NCBI GenBank assembly: GCA_027475525.1
Contig: JAMWFC010000056.1
Location: forward strand, 620,001 to 684,000
DNA from: Macrolepiota albuminosa
Taxonomy: Eukaryota; Basidiomycota; Agaricomycetes; Agaricales; Agaricaceae
DNA: 64,000 nt
Direction of reading: 5' to 3'
Part shown: positions 33,801 through 43,499 of the stretch, one piece after another
Layout: the number at the start of each line of letters is the position of its first letter
Numbering within the stretch: position 1 is the stretch's first letter
Translations under genes and position numbers: made by a program
The notes under the pieces: model-generated
Database searches by the model: none
The model's input: only the letters and a program-made list of their open reading frames with translations
What the model was told of the DNA's origin: nothing

Positions 33801-35492
33801 ACTGGTTGAGGTTTTCGGAACCTGTGGTGTCTTCCGATGCACGGACAAGTGCATCTGTACTAGGAGACGGGTCAATACGGGAATCATCAGGTGTGACGTC
33901 CATAAGGTCCCCTAAGTTGTCAAAAAAATCGGGCCTCGTAGGTGAAGACTGCTCATAACCATCAGGCTTGTCGCCGACGGTTGGATGAGGAACATCTACG
34001 TGACCCGACGGGCTTGCCGAGCGATTAGAGGGTCCTGGTAAGGCATCCGATCCAACAGGGAACGGAGCGGGTCCAAACAACTGGCTTGCGTCATCGTCTC
34101 GTTGGGTTTCGTCGCTCGTTGAAGTGGTCGATGCAGGAGTAGCAAGCGAAGCATCGCAGAGACGCTTCTTAGAAGGGGAAGGGACGGATACAATTTCGAT
34201 CCAAGCAGGTGCCGCTTCGTTAATTTGATCGGTCAGGGTACTCAAAGCAGATGACAACTCGGTTAGCAGGTCACCACCCTGAGCTGCCGAGAATAACACT
34301 CGCCATAATGCTCGATCCGCCTCGACGATGATACGCGGACGTTCGAGCCCTCCAACATGCCTCCAAAGCTTTGGAAGCAATCAGAGTCGCTCAAACAAAA
34401 TAAAAGGTAGATCAATTTACCTGTAGCAGGGAGTCTTTACCGGTTAGTACCCCATACTCACGAGGAAGAAGTAACATGAGCGGGGATACGAGCAATGCCA
34501 AATAAAGTGCGTTGTGCATAATAGTCGAGCAACCATATGAACCGGCACCATCGATGGCACTGCCATGCGCGGTATGAAGGTATTTTAATTGATCTTGGTC
34601 GCTAGACCTGCTTTCGCTATACACATCGAAGACAATGAGCAGACATTCTAATAAGGACGGGAAGGACAATACTCGTCAACGATGATATTTTCGATTGCCT
34701 TGATATCGGACGGTAAATAGAGGTTGCCCTGAGGCAACTTTAATGGACATTCAAATTGATATCAATTAAGATTACCTTCAATAGACAACTCAGATGTAGC
34801 GCCGCACTTGTAAGATTGATTATGGTGTTTTGAACACCCTTATTGCTGACCCGAGACGTGAGTTCGGAATACAGCTTCATGCGTGGACCTGTAAACTTCG
34901 GGGTGGGGCGGTCTCTCGGTCGTTCTCCTCTAGATTCGGCATGTATTTTATTCAGATGTTGTACGAGGTTTTTATGGAATTTCCCGATAAGGTTTGGGAG
35001 TGAGTTTAAAGGGTTTACCGGCTAAAATACAAACTCAATCAATGAAATGGGTAATAGGGATGAACCTACTGATCGACTATTCTCCGTCATTGGCCCTGAG
35101 GTTCGTGGAGGGCGCATCTTATCCTCACACACAAGGGTGTATATGTCGAGTACACGATATGATAAAATGACTTTGAAAAAGGCTTCGAGTGCCTTATCTT
35201 TCGGTACACAATAAACAGGGACATCATTTATAGTATCTCGAAATATGGAGAATACGTCTGAACGGCTAGCAAGAGAAATATTTTTTTCTTCATCAGACAA
35301 CACACGTGCAAGAGCCTTGAATAGGTCAGCAGAGCATGCATGAAAAAAACCTAATCAACTTGCCGCCACAGGTGTGCTGTCAAAGTGAGAGGACAGGTCA
35401 GGAGTGTTAGGAACAACGTCTGAATACCAAGAGTGATTGTAAAACTTAGAGTTGTCAATGCGAGGGTGGCTAGATGACATTGTACCGTCCAT
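30862..35492 (-). CDS. Helentron cargo gene 3: JmjC-domain protein, about 1,370 aa, eleven exons, one frameshift
   Basis: Exons (minus): 35492-35364, 35315-35070, 35021-34776, 34737-34421, 34368-33175, 33125-32988, 32935-32692, 32611-32140, 32093-31861, 31811-31284, 31235-30862. Intron 1 has a GC donor (GCAAGT). The JmjC core shows THHYWHIDANGFATF (HxD iron ligands), TKLWFVAS and CLPHAVVTP (second His) before GGHFYNT. JmjC enzymes are 2-oxoglutarate oxygenases, often histone demethylases. Exon 5 encodes a long acidic, Ser-rich segment with MDVTPD repeats and basic patches (RRKSARIAAK, PRKRKRN), suggesting a nuclear protein. The C terminus is Pro/Ser-rich. Exon 4 needs one extra base near 34670 to keep frame; this could be a mutation or a sequence error. 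The final exon may be spliced further. Confidence 0.82.
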
Positions 35493-36100
35493 GGTGACAA
35501 TTGCAGAACAAGAACAGATGGGCCAATCAAATACAAATCATACAATAACGATAAACATACACAACTATTTGTCAGCTGTTGCAGGAGCCGAGACCGCCAC
35601 GTTTGGCACTTTCTGATGTAACCAGTTCTGGAACCAGCAGTTTATTCTAGAATAGAGCATGGGAAGACTTTATATAACGTGACCTGACAGATCTGCGGCA
35701 ATCCCCGTGCACCCACGAGCAGTTTCATTGTCAGCATCCGCTCTCATGGGAGTCGCTCAAGCATGCGTTGTCGACATTCAAAGTGCTAGGTATGTCTCCT
35801 CTCACCCGCACGGCTATATGTTCTGAAAACGTCATATAGTCACACTGGCGGGTCATATGCAGCCAAATGCAAATGTGGGTAAAGTCGGCATATAGACGAA
35901 AGACTACGTGTCTCCAGGACTACGGGGCAGTTTGTTCTTATTAGTTCTTTCTAGGTTTGACAGCATTGACATCGTTGGATCACAGCTGATTATAAGCTTT
36001 GGAATTGGCGATTGAATATCCTACGTCTCAAACACAGGAGAAGAATGTAAAGCATAAAAACTTGCTCACTTTCCCTTCCTCTCACAATTCAGGCGAAAAA
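35493..36100. other. Upstream region of the JmjC gene
   Basis: About 600 bp without a supported gene; presumably the promoter of the minus-strand JmjC gene and of anything reading to the right. Confidence 0.4.
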
Positions 36101-36620
36101 ATGAAAAGCCCCGATTTGATATTGACACAGGTACGAAGTTGTCCATTACTTTTTCTTTAATAACGAACATCTATGAATTATTCATTATCCTGCTAGATAT
36201 CAAGGAATCGGAGTCACCGTTTCTATTTCTGTTACAGGACTCAGCAGGGCAGAACATCATTAACCGTTGTGCTCACACTGCATCGGCGTTAACGTAAGCC
36301 AGTCAAATTTGTTAACTACTTAATGGTTATTCCTGTGCATGGTCACTGGACGCCACGTCATTTAAACGCAGCCAGGGATGCAAAAGACTGTCTGTCCTTC
36401 TTTGCCAACATATAATTCTCACCAATCACTCTAAAGGTCTCTGGATTTCTCAGGCGGTACCTTTGTTCATCCGCGCATAAAACTTGGGTATGGCCAGGAC
36501 CATCCTATTGGTGCTAAATCTGTGATAGAGCTTGTAGAATTGACTGCTTTGCATTATCCCATCCATACCTTCGGCGTCCATCCTCACGCTCAAGCTTCAT
36601 GGTATCCATTTATATTATAG
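36101..36620 (+). CDS. Possible small spliced gene within the element
   Basis: ATG at 36101 encodes MKSPDLILTQ ending at a GTACGA donor. Further exon-like pieces are SAGQNIINRCAHTASALT (about 36240-36295) and a 55-codon piece ending at TAG 36618-36620 (FVHPRIKLGYGQDHPIGAKS, VELTALHYPIHTFGVHPHAQ). I could not join all pieces in phase, so the model is tentative and the function unknown. Confidence 0.3.
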
Positions 36621-36640
36621 GGCGTGCCGAATATATTCCA

Positions 36641-37050
36641 AACCGCGTGCGGAGGCATCAAAGAGGACGAAGAGGGCCGACGTTGGCTGTTTTAAGGCCA
36701 ACGGGAGCGACGTCGAGGTGCAGGCAGGGCACAATGTATCTAACCCGCGTACAGGGACATCAAGGATGACGAAGGGGGACAACGTTGGCCGTTTAAAGGC
36801 CAACGGGAGCGACGTTGAGGCGCAGGTAGGTATTGGTGACCGTCAAACCGCGTGCGGAGGCATCAAAGACGACGAAGAGGGCCGACGTTGGCTGTTTTAA
36901 GGCCAACGGAAGCGACGTTGAGGTGCAGGCAGGGCACAATGTATCTAACCCGCGTACAGGGACATCAAGGACGACGAAGGGAGACAACGTTGGCCGTTTA
37001 AAGGCCAACGGGAGCGACGTTGAGGCGCAGGTAGGGTATTCGTGACCGTC
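36641..37050. repeat. Higher-order minisatellite: 205-bp dimers, two copies
   Basis: Two related monomers of about 101-104 bp alternate: A at 36641 and 36846, B at 36742 and 36947, so the dimer period is 205 bp. Each monomer contains an inverted repeat of the GTTGGCC-N7-GGCCAAC type. Because 205 is not a multiple of 3, the apparent repeat protein is not maintained across units. Confidence 0.88.
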
Positions 37051-37145
37051 ACGCGCGATTCGATGCATTGGGATCGTCACAGCGTCCCAGACGTTGCCCA
37101 GCCGTGAACGCTTTATTCGACGTTATTTTTGACCTCACAACGTCC

Positions 37146-37559
37146 ATGAATTGCTCTTCGACTTTCGATGAATCATCGCATGCGGTTTCCCGAACCGTCG
37201 ACGGCGATCCGTCGCGTAAAATCGGAAAAAGGGGAGGCAGAGTGACTGGTGTGGTTCAAGGCATGAAGTAAGTGGCCTTGTGCCTTCTTTTTTGCTCTGA
37301 ATGCCTGATAAACGGTCAGGCGTGCGTACGCGTACGTTGTTGGCTCATTGAAGCGCTGCAAGGGAGTTATGGGGAGGAAAGCACCCAATTGTTACAACGG
37401 ACAGGTTCGTTGCATTTTTTTTCGCTATGATTGGTCGAATCAACCCATTTACAGGCTACGAACGCGAGGCCGCGTCGCACAGGGATGTATCTATTCCTGT
37501 ACGGCGGCCGTGTCGACGCAAACACGTTCTACGCCTACAGGGACGACGATGAGAACTGA
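37146..37559 (+). CDS. Helentron cargo gene 4: 103-aa basic protein, three exons
   Basis: Exons 37146-37267, 37320-37404, 37455-37559 join in phase with GT-AG introns. The product is basic in the middle (KIGKRGGRVTGVVQGMKRAY, GSLKRCKGVMGRK) and ends GMYLFLYGGRVDANTFYAYR plus an acidic tip. No known domain. Clear but mutated copies of the last exon and its flank occur near 43590-43740 and 56430-56570, each within a copy of the element's 3' end, so this gene is a regular part of the family. It is the last gene before the right terminus. Confidence 0.65.
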
Positions 37560-37797
37560 AGAATGGTTTTTCGAAATTATGACATTTTTTTTTGATACAT
37601 TTATGCCTTTTTTTTTATATCTTATGGTTACGGACATCAATCTATGCAGTTTCGATACTGACGTCTACATAAACGGGGACGAATTCTATTCATTTACTCA
37701 TAAATTACCGTACCCTCGAATGTCGTGCTGGCACGTCACACTGACAATGTCACGCTGACACTGCCACGTCCACACAGCGTCACCTTTCCGACAACCC

Positions 37798-37844
37798 GTA
37801 GACCTCGGTCTCGCCGTGCGTCGCAGCGGCCCATCCCCTTTGAT
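37798..37844. repeat. Right terminus of the Helentron-like element
   Basis: GTAGACCTCGG (37798-37808) is the inverted copy of the left arm. GCCGTGCG-TC-GCAGCGGC at about 37813-37830 can form a stem with a bulge, followed by about 14 nt ending TTTGAT. The same hairpin and ATTGAT end are recognisable at 44113 and 57018. Confidence 0.75.
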
Positions 37845-38066
37845 CAGTATGTGTCGTAATGTCCATATAGTAAGTTTGGCTCACCCTCAGTCTGCGTAAC
37901 AATGACTGAGGGTGCTATTCGTACTACAGTGCATATATATATGTCTGAATTTGCTTTGTCCACATAAGTGTGATTAATGTGATATGTTAGTGTGATGTGG
38001 TGCAGGGTTATTTCTTTGTATCGTGCACTTACGGTGTCATGGCCATAATGACCCTGAATCTCAACA
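37845..38066 (-). repeat. Proximal part of the Copia 3' LTR
   Basis: These 222 bp align without gaps to 43084-43305 (7 transitions). The LTR starts TGTTGAG at 38066 (minus strand), directly after the purine-rich tract at 38067-38080. Confidence 0.93.
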
Positions 38067-38256
38067 CTCCTCCTCACCATAAGCATACTCCTCCTCACAC
38101 AGAATCAGTCCTAACACAACCCCATCATTGCACACAATCTCGTGAAGCTTGGAGTAGGCAAGGCCTTTGTGAAGATATCAGCGATATTGTTTCTAGTATT
38201 GATGTACCTGAGGCTGATCTCATTGGATGTGACATGTTCGCAGAGGAAATGATACT

Positions 38257-39613
38257 TTATGCCGATGTGTTTAACTCATGCATGAAGGAGAGGGTCTTCT
38301 GAGAGATTGATTGCTGAATTTTTATTGCATAAGATTGTAGTTGCACCTTCTCTAGGATAACGAGTGCTTTCATCAGCGTTTGCAACCAAATACATTCCTG
38401 TGCTGCCTCGAATGCTGCCATGTACTCAGCCTTGCAGGAAGAAGCTGCTACTGTTTTCTGTTTTCTCGTCGACCATGACACCAGTCCAGATCCCAGTGAC
38501 CAGGCATATCCACCTATGCTCCGCCGGGTGTCTAAGCAGTTGGCCCAGTCAGAATCAGTGAAGCCTATTAAGTTGATATCTGTCTCCCCACCTAGGCCCA
38601 GGCGTAGTGTCCATGTTCCCTTCAAGTATCACAGGACTCGTATTGCCGCATTCCAGTGTATGTACAAATATGACTTGAAGAATTGTGATAGTTGTTGTAC
38701 TGAGTACTGTATGTCTGGCCTTGTAGAGATTGCAATCCACAGTAGGCCTCCCACCAACTGTCAGTATGGAATCTGGGCTATCTTCTCAAGCTCCTCCTGA
38801 GACAGCATGGACCTGTCAATATGGTGCAGTTTGAGACTGGGTTCCATGAGTATGGCTAGAGGTGTGGCCTCTGATTGGCCAAACTGTGCTGTCATCTTAT
38901 CAATCAGAGGTGTTTGAGAAATATACACTTGTCTATTCAGTCGATCCCACTCAACCCCGATCCCCACAATGTGTCGGGGTGTTCCCAAGGTCAGATATCG
39001 TCCAGTATTGTTTCAATTGATTCTTGAAGATGTCATTCACCATTTGTGAGCTTGCAATCGACAGAAAATTGTCGACATGGATTCCTGCGATTACCGTGCC
39101 CTCAGCTGTCTCCCAATAATATATACATGCTTTGCATTTAAGTCGAGTGAAGTCCAGTTTCTTCATGACGTTGTTGAGCGTTTTGTTCCAGATTCTGCCT
39201 GCTTGTTTCATGCCGTAGATCACCTTCCTGAGTTGGCATACTCACCTCTCTTTACCATGCTCCTCAAACCCTCTAGGTTGCTCCATATATATATGCTCCT
39301 CCTCTGGTAGGACCCCATTCAAGAATGCTGTCTTGATATCGACCTGTGTTGTGTCCTAGTCCAATTTTGTGGCCAGGTGGAGTAATATTCTCCAGGATTC
39401 TGCGTGCACTGTTGGTGAGGTTGTTTTCTCATAGTCCCTACCTTGGACCATAGAGAAGCCTTGCAGGACATGGTGTGTTTTCAACCATGTTATTTCGCCC
39501 TGTTTATTGTGTTTAATCAAGAATACAGGTTGGCCCTTGAATATCTTCTTTCTGGCCAGTACCTTCTCACATGGAACGAGCTCCCAGACTCCCATCTTCT
39601 CCAGTGAATCCAA
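38257..39613 (-). pseudogene. Copia reverse transcriptase and RNase H, inactive
   Basis: RT pieces: MDSLEKMGVWELVPCEKV (39613 downward), VIYGMKQAGRIWNKTLN (about 39220) and AGIHVDNFL, where the usual VDD active site reads VDN (a G-to-A type change). RNase H: GFTDSDWANCLDTRRSIGGY and KQKTVAASSCKAEYMAA (38625-38257). Stops interrupt the frame (for example after LATKLD at about 39356), so no polyprotein can be made. Confidence 0.88.
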
Positions 39614-40345
39614 CTTGTCTCGATATGACTTCTCCCACCTCAGCCAGTTGGCTGACTTTCATGCCTTGTCCAACAATTTCAGTGTGTCGGGATCTGCATT
39701 TGTGCCTGAATCAGATATGTGGGTGCCCTCAATTGTGTTGAGCGTTGCCAAAGCATGATCCATCTCATCAGGACTTACATTGACATCACCATCTCTTGGC
39801 ACTACCCATCACAACTCCTCGATCAACCTCCTCCTATCTGCCCTCATTTCCTTGGCTCATTCTTCTGCCTCCCTCGCCTCCTTCACTGCCTTTTTCAATT
39901 GTGTCTCGTGCTGCTAGTCTTGGGCTGTTTTCTTAGTGGGGATTTGGGTGCAGGTGGATCTGTGAAGTGGTAGTTGCTGTTGAGCGGGTTCTCTCTGTTG
40001 TGGAGGTGCTGGCAGCTGTGGTGCATGATCGTCGTCAGATGGTGTTTCTGCATTTTGATTCTCATCATCATCAATGGGTCCTGGTATGCATACATGGTTG
40101 TCAGCATCATCATGGTTGTTTACCTGGACTGGTTGTGGGATGGATTGTTGTTCTATCGTGTCAATGGTTGGGATATTCTCGTCTGGCCTATCTTGTGTGG
40201 TATTGTTAGTCAGTGTGGTCTGGAGCTCATCGTGACTTTCAATGAATTTAACATGGTAAGAGCTGTAGATCTTTCCTGTTGACCTTTCATAACATCTATA
40301 GGCTTTAGAGTTGGGCTCATATCCTACCAGGACACACTCAATTGA

Positions 40346-41062
40346 TCAGACATATATCTTTGGGTTATATTTGTGGAGGATCAGCACAAACACTCTACAC
40401 CCAATCTCTCGAATGTATGAGTAGTCGGGCTTCTTGCCATACCATAGTTCGTCTGGTGTGACATTCTTGGCAGCGTTTGTTTTGGTTTTTCCATGGAGAT
40501 GGGCAGCAGTCAGGTAAAACTTATTCCACAGGTATACCAGGCATTTTGTGGCTATCCACATTGACCTAGCCTTACCCATCAAAGTGCAATGCATCCATTC
40601 CACCTGTCTGATATGTGCAGATGTATATGGTGCGCCGACTTCCAATATGATACCTTTTGACTTATACCATATTTTGTGGTCATCCCCGTTGAACTTGCTG
40701 TCTCGCCCTGTCCACAGGACCCCGAGCCTCTCACCAGTCTCAGTTTCACATGCTAGGATCCATGCCTGCAGCTCAGTGAATCCATCATCTTTGAACTTCA
40801 AAGGGATGGACCATGGTTTATTGGTGTAATTGTCGACTATGTTCATGATATAGTAGTTCCCAGTGCGTGACGCTGCTGCTGCCTTCCCTGTTAGATCTAC
40901 CCATATCTTTCCAAGCCTCCTTGTTGCTCTATGCCCATTCCCTTCTTCCCTCTCCTTTAGTATGGGTGTCCTTGCCTGTTTTCTGAGGATACAATGGTCA
41001 CATCTAGGTGGCTTCAAGGGAAATGTTCGGGGCATACCTTTGACCATGCCATTGTGAGCCAT
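40346..41062 (-). pseudogene. Copia GAG-pre-integrase and integrase, degraded
   Basis: PPRCDHCILRKQARTP is the zinc-finger end of the GAG-pre-integrase. Integrase follows with KIWVDLTGKA, YYIMNIVDNYTNKPW and GERLGVLWTGRDSKF. The reading ends at YNPKIYV, near the usual VLVGY...KAYR region, which is read only after a stop codon. Several catalytic-region substitutions are of the C-to-T/G-to-A type. Confidence 0.85.
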
Positions 41063-41273
41063 CTGAGTGATTGCCTGGAAGTTGGCATGTCCTAGCCTCC
41101 TGTGCTAGGTTAGCATGTTAGGCAAGGCATGGACAGCAAGCGCTTGGTTTATATGGAGGTCAAGGGCATATAGGCTTCTGTTGGGAAGTAATGTTCTGGT
41201 CGCAACGATGTCTTTGGTGTGACTTTGCACCGGTTCTGTCAAAAATGGTTTCAATGTTCATATATTTGACAAG

Positions 41274-42035
41274 TCAGCTGATAGAAAGGAGTTGCACTGT
41301 AGATTTGGGGACAAAAAGTACGTTGTGTAGTTTGATCGTTGATCTGTTTTGGACTTGGAGCTCAATCTTTTCTATTCCTGTAGCTGCGATCGACAATCCT
41401 TCAATGCCACAAATCAGTCTTTCAGGAATTGGAGTCAAGGTTATGAAGTCAGAAGAATTTGGTGTGATGTGGACAGTTGCTCCCAAGTCAAGGTAGTATG
41501 GTAAGTTTTCTGTTTGTGCTGTGATCAAGGCTGCATCTTCGACCTGATTGTCATTGGTGTGATGACCCCAGTCGACACCAGTCTGCACCTCCTCCTCAAG
41601 GGCAATCATGGCATCAAACTCCAGTGCCTCAACATCAGTGATCGTGGTGTTGGAGAGAGTGTCAGATGCGAGGCCTGCAAATTCTGCCTTCGCTGGAGCA
41701 GTACCTGCCTTGCCTTTGCGAGCTGCCATGTATGCTGTGATGATATCGGCATCTCCTTCCAGAGTGAAGGCAGTCCCACCTGAGGGGATTATGGTAATCT
41801 TTGAGCTTGACTTCTTCTGCTCCTTGTTCTTAGCCTTAAAATGTGCGATACAGGCCACACAAGACTCATCAATGGTCTTGCCAGCCATGCCGCCGTCCTC
41901 AAGGATACACCAAGGTAATATGTGTCCAGTGAAATTCACATGCCCCCTCAATTTACATCCATTGCAGACCAATTTTGAGTATTTCAACCCTTTTGCCTGC
42001 GCTGTGGTGGCTAATATGACATCCACCACTCCCAA
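41274..42035 (-). pseudogene. Copia gag C-terminal part and protease, inactive
   Basis: A zinc-knuckle-like CNGCKLRGHVNFTGHILPWC is followed by a linker and the protease site YYLDLGATVHITPN, where the catalytic DSGA reads DLGA (TCG to TTG would explain it). LKYSKLVCNGCKLRGH is typical of basidiomycete Copia gag. Confidence 0.85.
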
Positions 42036-42074
42036 CTTGTCAGCATCAATGAGTGTCTGCTCCCCCTCAAGGAA

Positions 42075-42646
42075 TCACTGGATCTCAGAAGGACCATATT
42101 TTGTTGTGTCACTCGCATTTGTGAGATCTCTGGATATTATGGATCGGATGTGGGCATAAGAACAATCCGACAGCATGGACAAGATCACGATTGACTGAAG
42201 GAGTTTTTTAGTCACTTCTCCCACATTGAAAGCGCAGTCAATCTTCTTGATTATCCTGTCCGCAGTCTTGATAAGAGATTTGGAAGGAGAACACTTTGTT
42301 GTGAGGGCTTCCTGGAGCAGACAGACCTGCTGGACTGGTATGGCCCTGCCATGCCTGTCCTTCAAGTACGCCCACAGAGCTACTGGGTCCCATTGATTGG
42401 TGCACAGCTTTTGCTCCGATAAAGACAGCGCATGCTTAATAAACGAGCATGCCAGGCAATTATTGCTGGTCCACGTATGACGTGCGTGTGGCTCATATGT
42501 GGAGTTAGGTTCTGCAGGCATGTCGAACACATATTCCCAAAGTTGTACCATTGAAAGTTCCAGGTCCATGGTATAAGACCACTCCAGCCACTTCCCATCG
42601 TCTCTATCCAATATATGCCCGGTTCAACCCGCCAATACCTTCCCAA
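42075..42646 (-). pseudogene. Copia gag N-terminal part
   Basis: WEYVFDMPAEP, ALSLSEQKLCTNQWDPVALW, YLKDRHGRAIPVQQV and KIDCAFNVGEVTKKLLQSIV match the usual Copia gag order. A stop separates it from the following gag/protease part. Confidence 0.75.
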
Positions 42647-42947
42647 CAGGCAGTATCAAAGGGTTTGCCGAGTTGTCGACTCTCCACATCTCAGCGATCT
42701 GATCAGGTGTGAGCATGGGGGCTGGAGATGGAGAGTTAGGAGAAGGTTTGAATTCTGTGCCAGAGTTTGTCATAGCAAGTATGATGTGCAATAGTAACAT
42801 GTCGCAGAAGGAACAATAAGTTGTTTGCCCAAATCACGCGTGAATCAAGTAGTGATGTCTGAGAAACCTGGAGAGTTATGCCAAGTGCAAGAATGTGTAG
42901 TCTCGTCGATTTAGTCTAAGTGCAAAGAGCAGCAAACTCCCATAACC

Positions 42948-43305
42948 TGTTGGAATCTGAATCCATAGGACCTAAGTAAACACAGATACTGTAAGTATCT
43001 TAATCCTCAGTCTGTGTAACAATGACTCTATTCTGTACCTAAGTAAACACAGATACCGTAAGTATCTTAATCTGAAGTACAGTCAGTATGTGTCGTAATG
43101 TCCATATAGTAAGTTTGGCTCACCCTCAGTCTGTGTAACAATGACTGAGGGTGCTATTCGTACTACAGTGCGTATATATATGTCTGAATTTGCTTTGTCC
43201 ACATAAGTGTGATTAATGTGATATGTTAATGTGATGTGGTGCAGGGTTATTTCTTTGTATTGTGCGCTTATGGTGTCATGGCTATAATGACCCTGAATCT
43301 CAACA
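42948..43305 (-). repeat. Intact Copia 5' LTR
   Basis: 358 bp with TGTTG...CAACA termini, followed on the right by the GCCCC target duplication (43306-43310). It contains a CACCCTCAGTC...GACTGAGGGTG inverted repeat. Compared with the split LTR it has more TpG/CpA at former CpG sites. Confidence 0.93.
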
Positions 43306-43333
43306 GCCCCCTAAAGAAAGGAGCAGTACTGAC

Positions 43334-43497
43334 CTAGCAGATGGGAGGAAGCATGATCCTCATGAATTCCTCTAGTGCTGGGCAGTCTTGAATGTATGGT
43401 GCAAGTACCAGTGCATATTTGTGCAGGTACAGGGTGAACACATTGCTGCTCCACCTTCCTATGTTTTTCACCATGTCCAGTGGTACTCCCCTCAGCA
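43334..43497 (-). pseudogene. C-terminal fragment of a tyrosine recombinase
   Basis: On the minus strand 53 codons read RGVPLDMVKNIGRWSSNVF, then TLYLHKYALVLAPYIQ, ending at TAG (43334-43336). GRWSS followed by the catalytic Tyr context is typical of the YR encoded by fungal DIRS-like elements. The fragment abuts the Copia insertion. Its strand is opposite to the gag/RT relic at 13.6-15.9 kb. Confidence 0.65.
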
Positions 43498-43499
43498 GG

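Larger units (their letters stand above)
16212..37844 (+). mobile_element. 21.6-kb Helentron/Helitron2-like element carrying five genes
   Basis: The boundaries are exact because the host LTR is known: 16211/37845 rejoin to give the uninterrupted LTR without target duplication, as expected for rolling-circle insertion (one T is ambiguous, so limits may shift by 1). The left end starts TCCGAGG. CCGAGGTCTAC at 16213-16223 is inverted as GTAGACCTCGG at 37798-37808, 36 bp inside the right end, and a hairpin lies between it and the right terminus. The element encodes a Rep-PIF1 helicase plus four other genes. A shorter mutated relative with the same termini lies at 54286-57018, and a 3' end relic at about 43500-44113. 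The family name rests on structure and the Rep-helicase; subtype is an inference. Confidence 0.85.
16076..43305 (-). mobile_element. Copia LTR retrotransposon, split by a 21.6-kb insertion in its 3' LTR
   Basis: The element reads right to left: 5' LTR 42948-43305 (358 bp, TGTTG...CAACA), gag, protease, integrase, RT and RNase H on the minus strand, a polypurine tract at 38067-38080, then the 3' LTR split into 37845-38066 (222 bp) and 16076-16211 (136 bp). Direct GCCCC repeats at 16071-16075 and 43306-43310 are the target-site duplication and prove that the outer boundaries belong to one insertion. The two pieces match the intact LTR with 11 hand-counted differences, all transitions. The internal genes carry stops and key-residue changes, so the element is dead. 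Confidence 0.93.

Noticed and set aside
36718..37045. Repeat protein encoded by the minisatellite
   Set aside because: The 205-bp dimer is not a multiple of three, so the apparent protein repeat breaks at each period.
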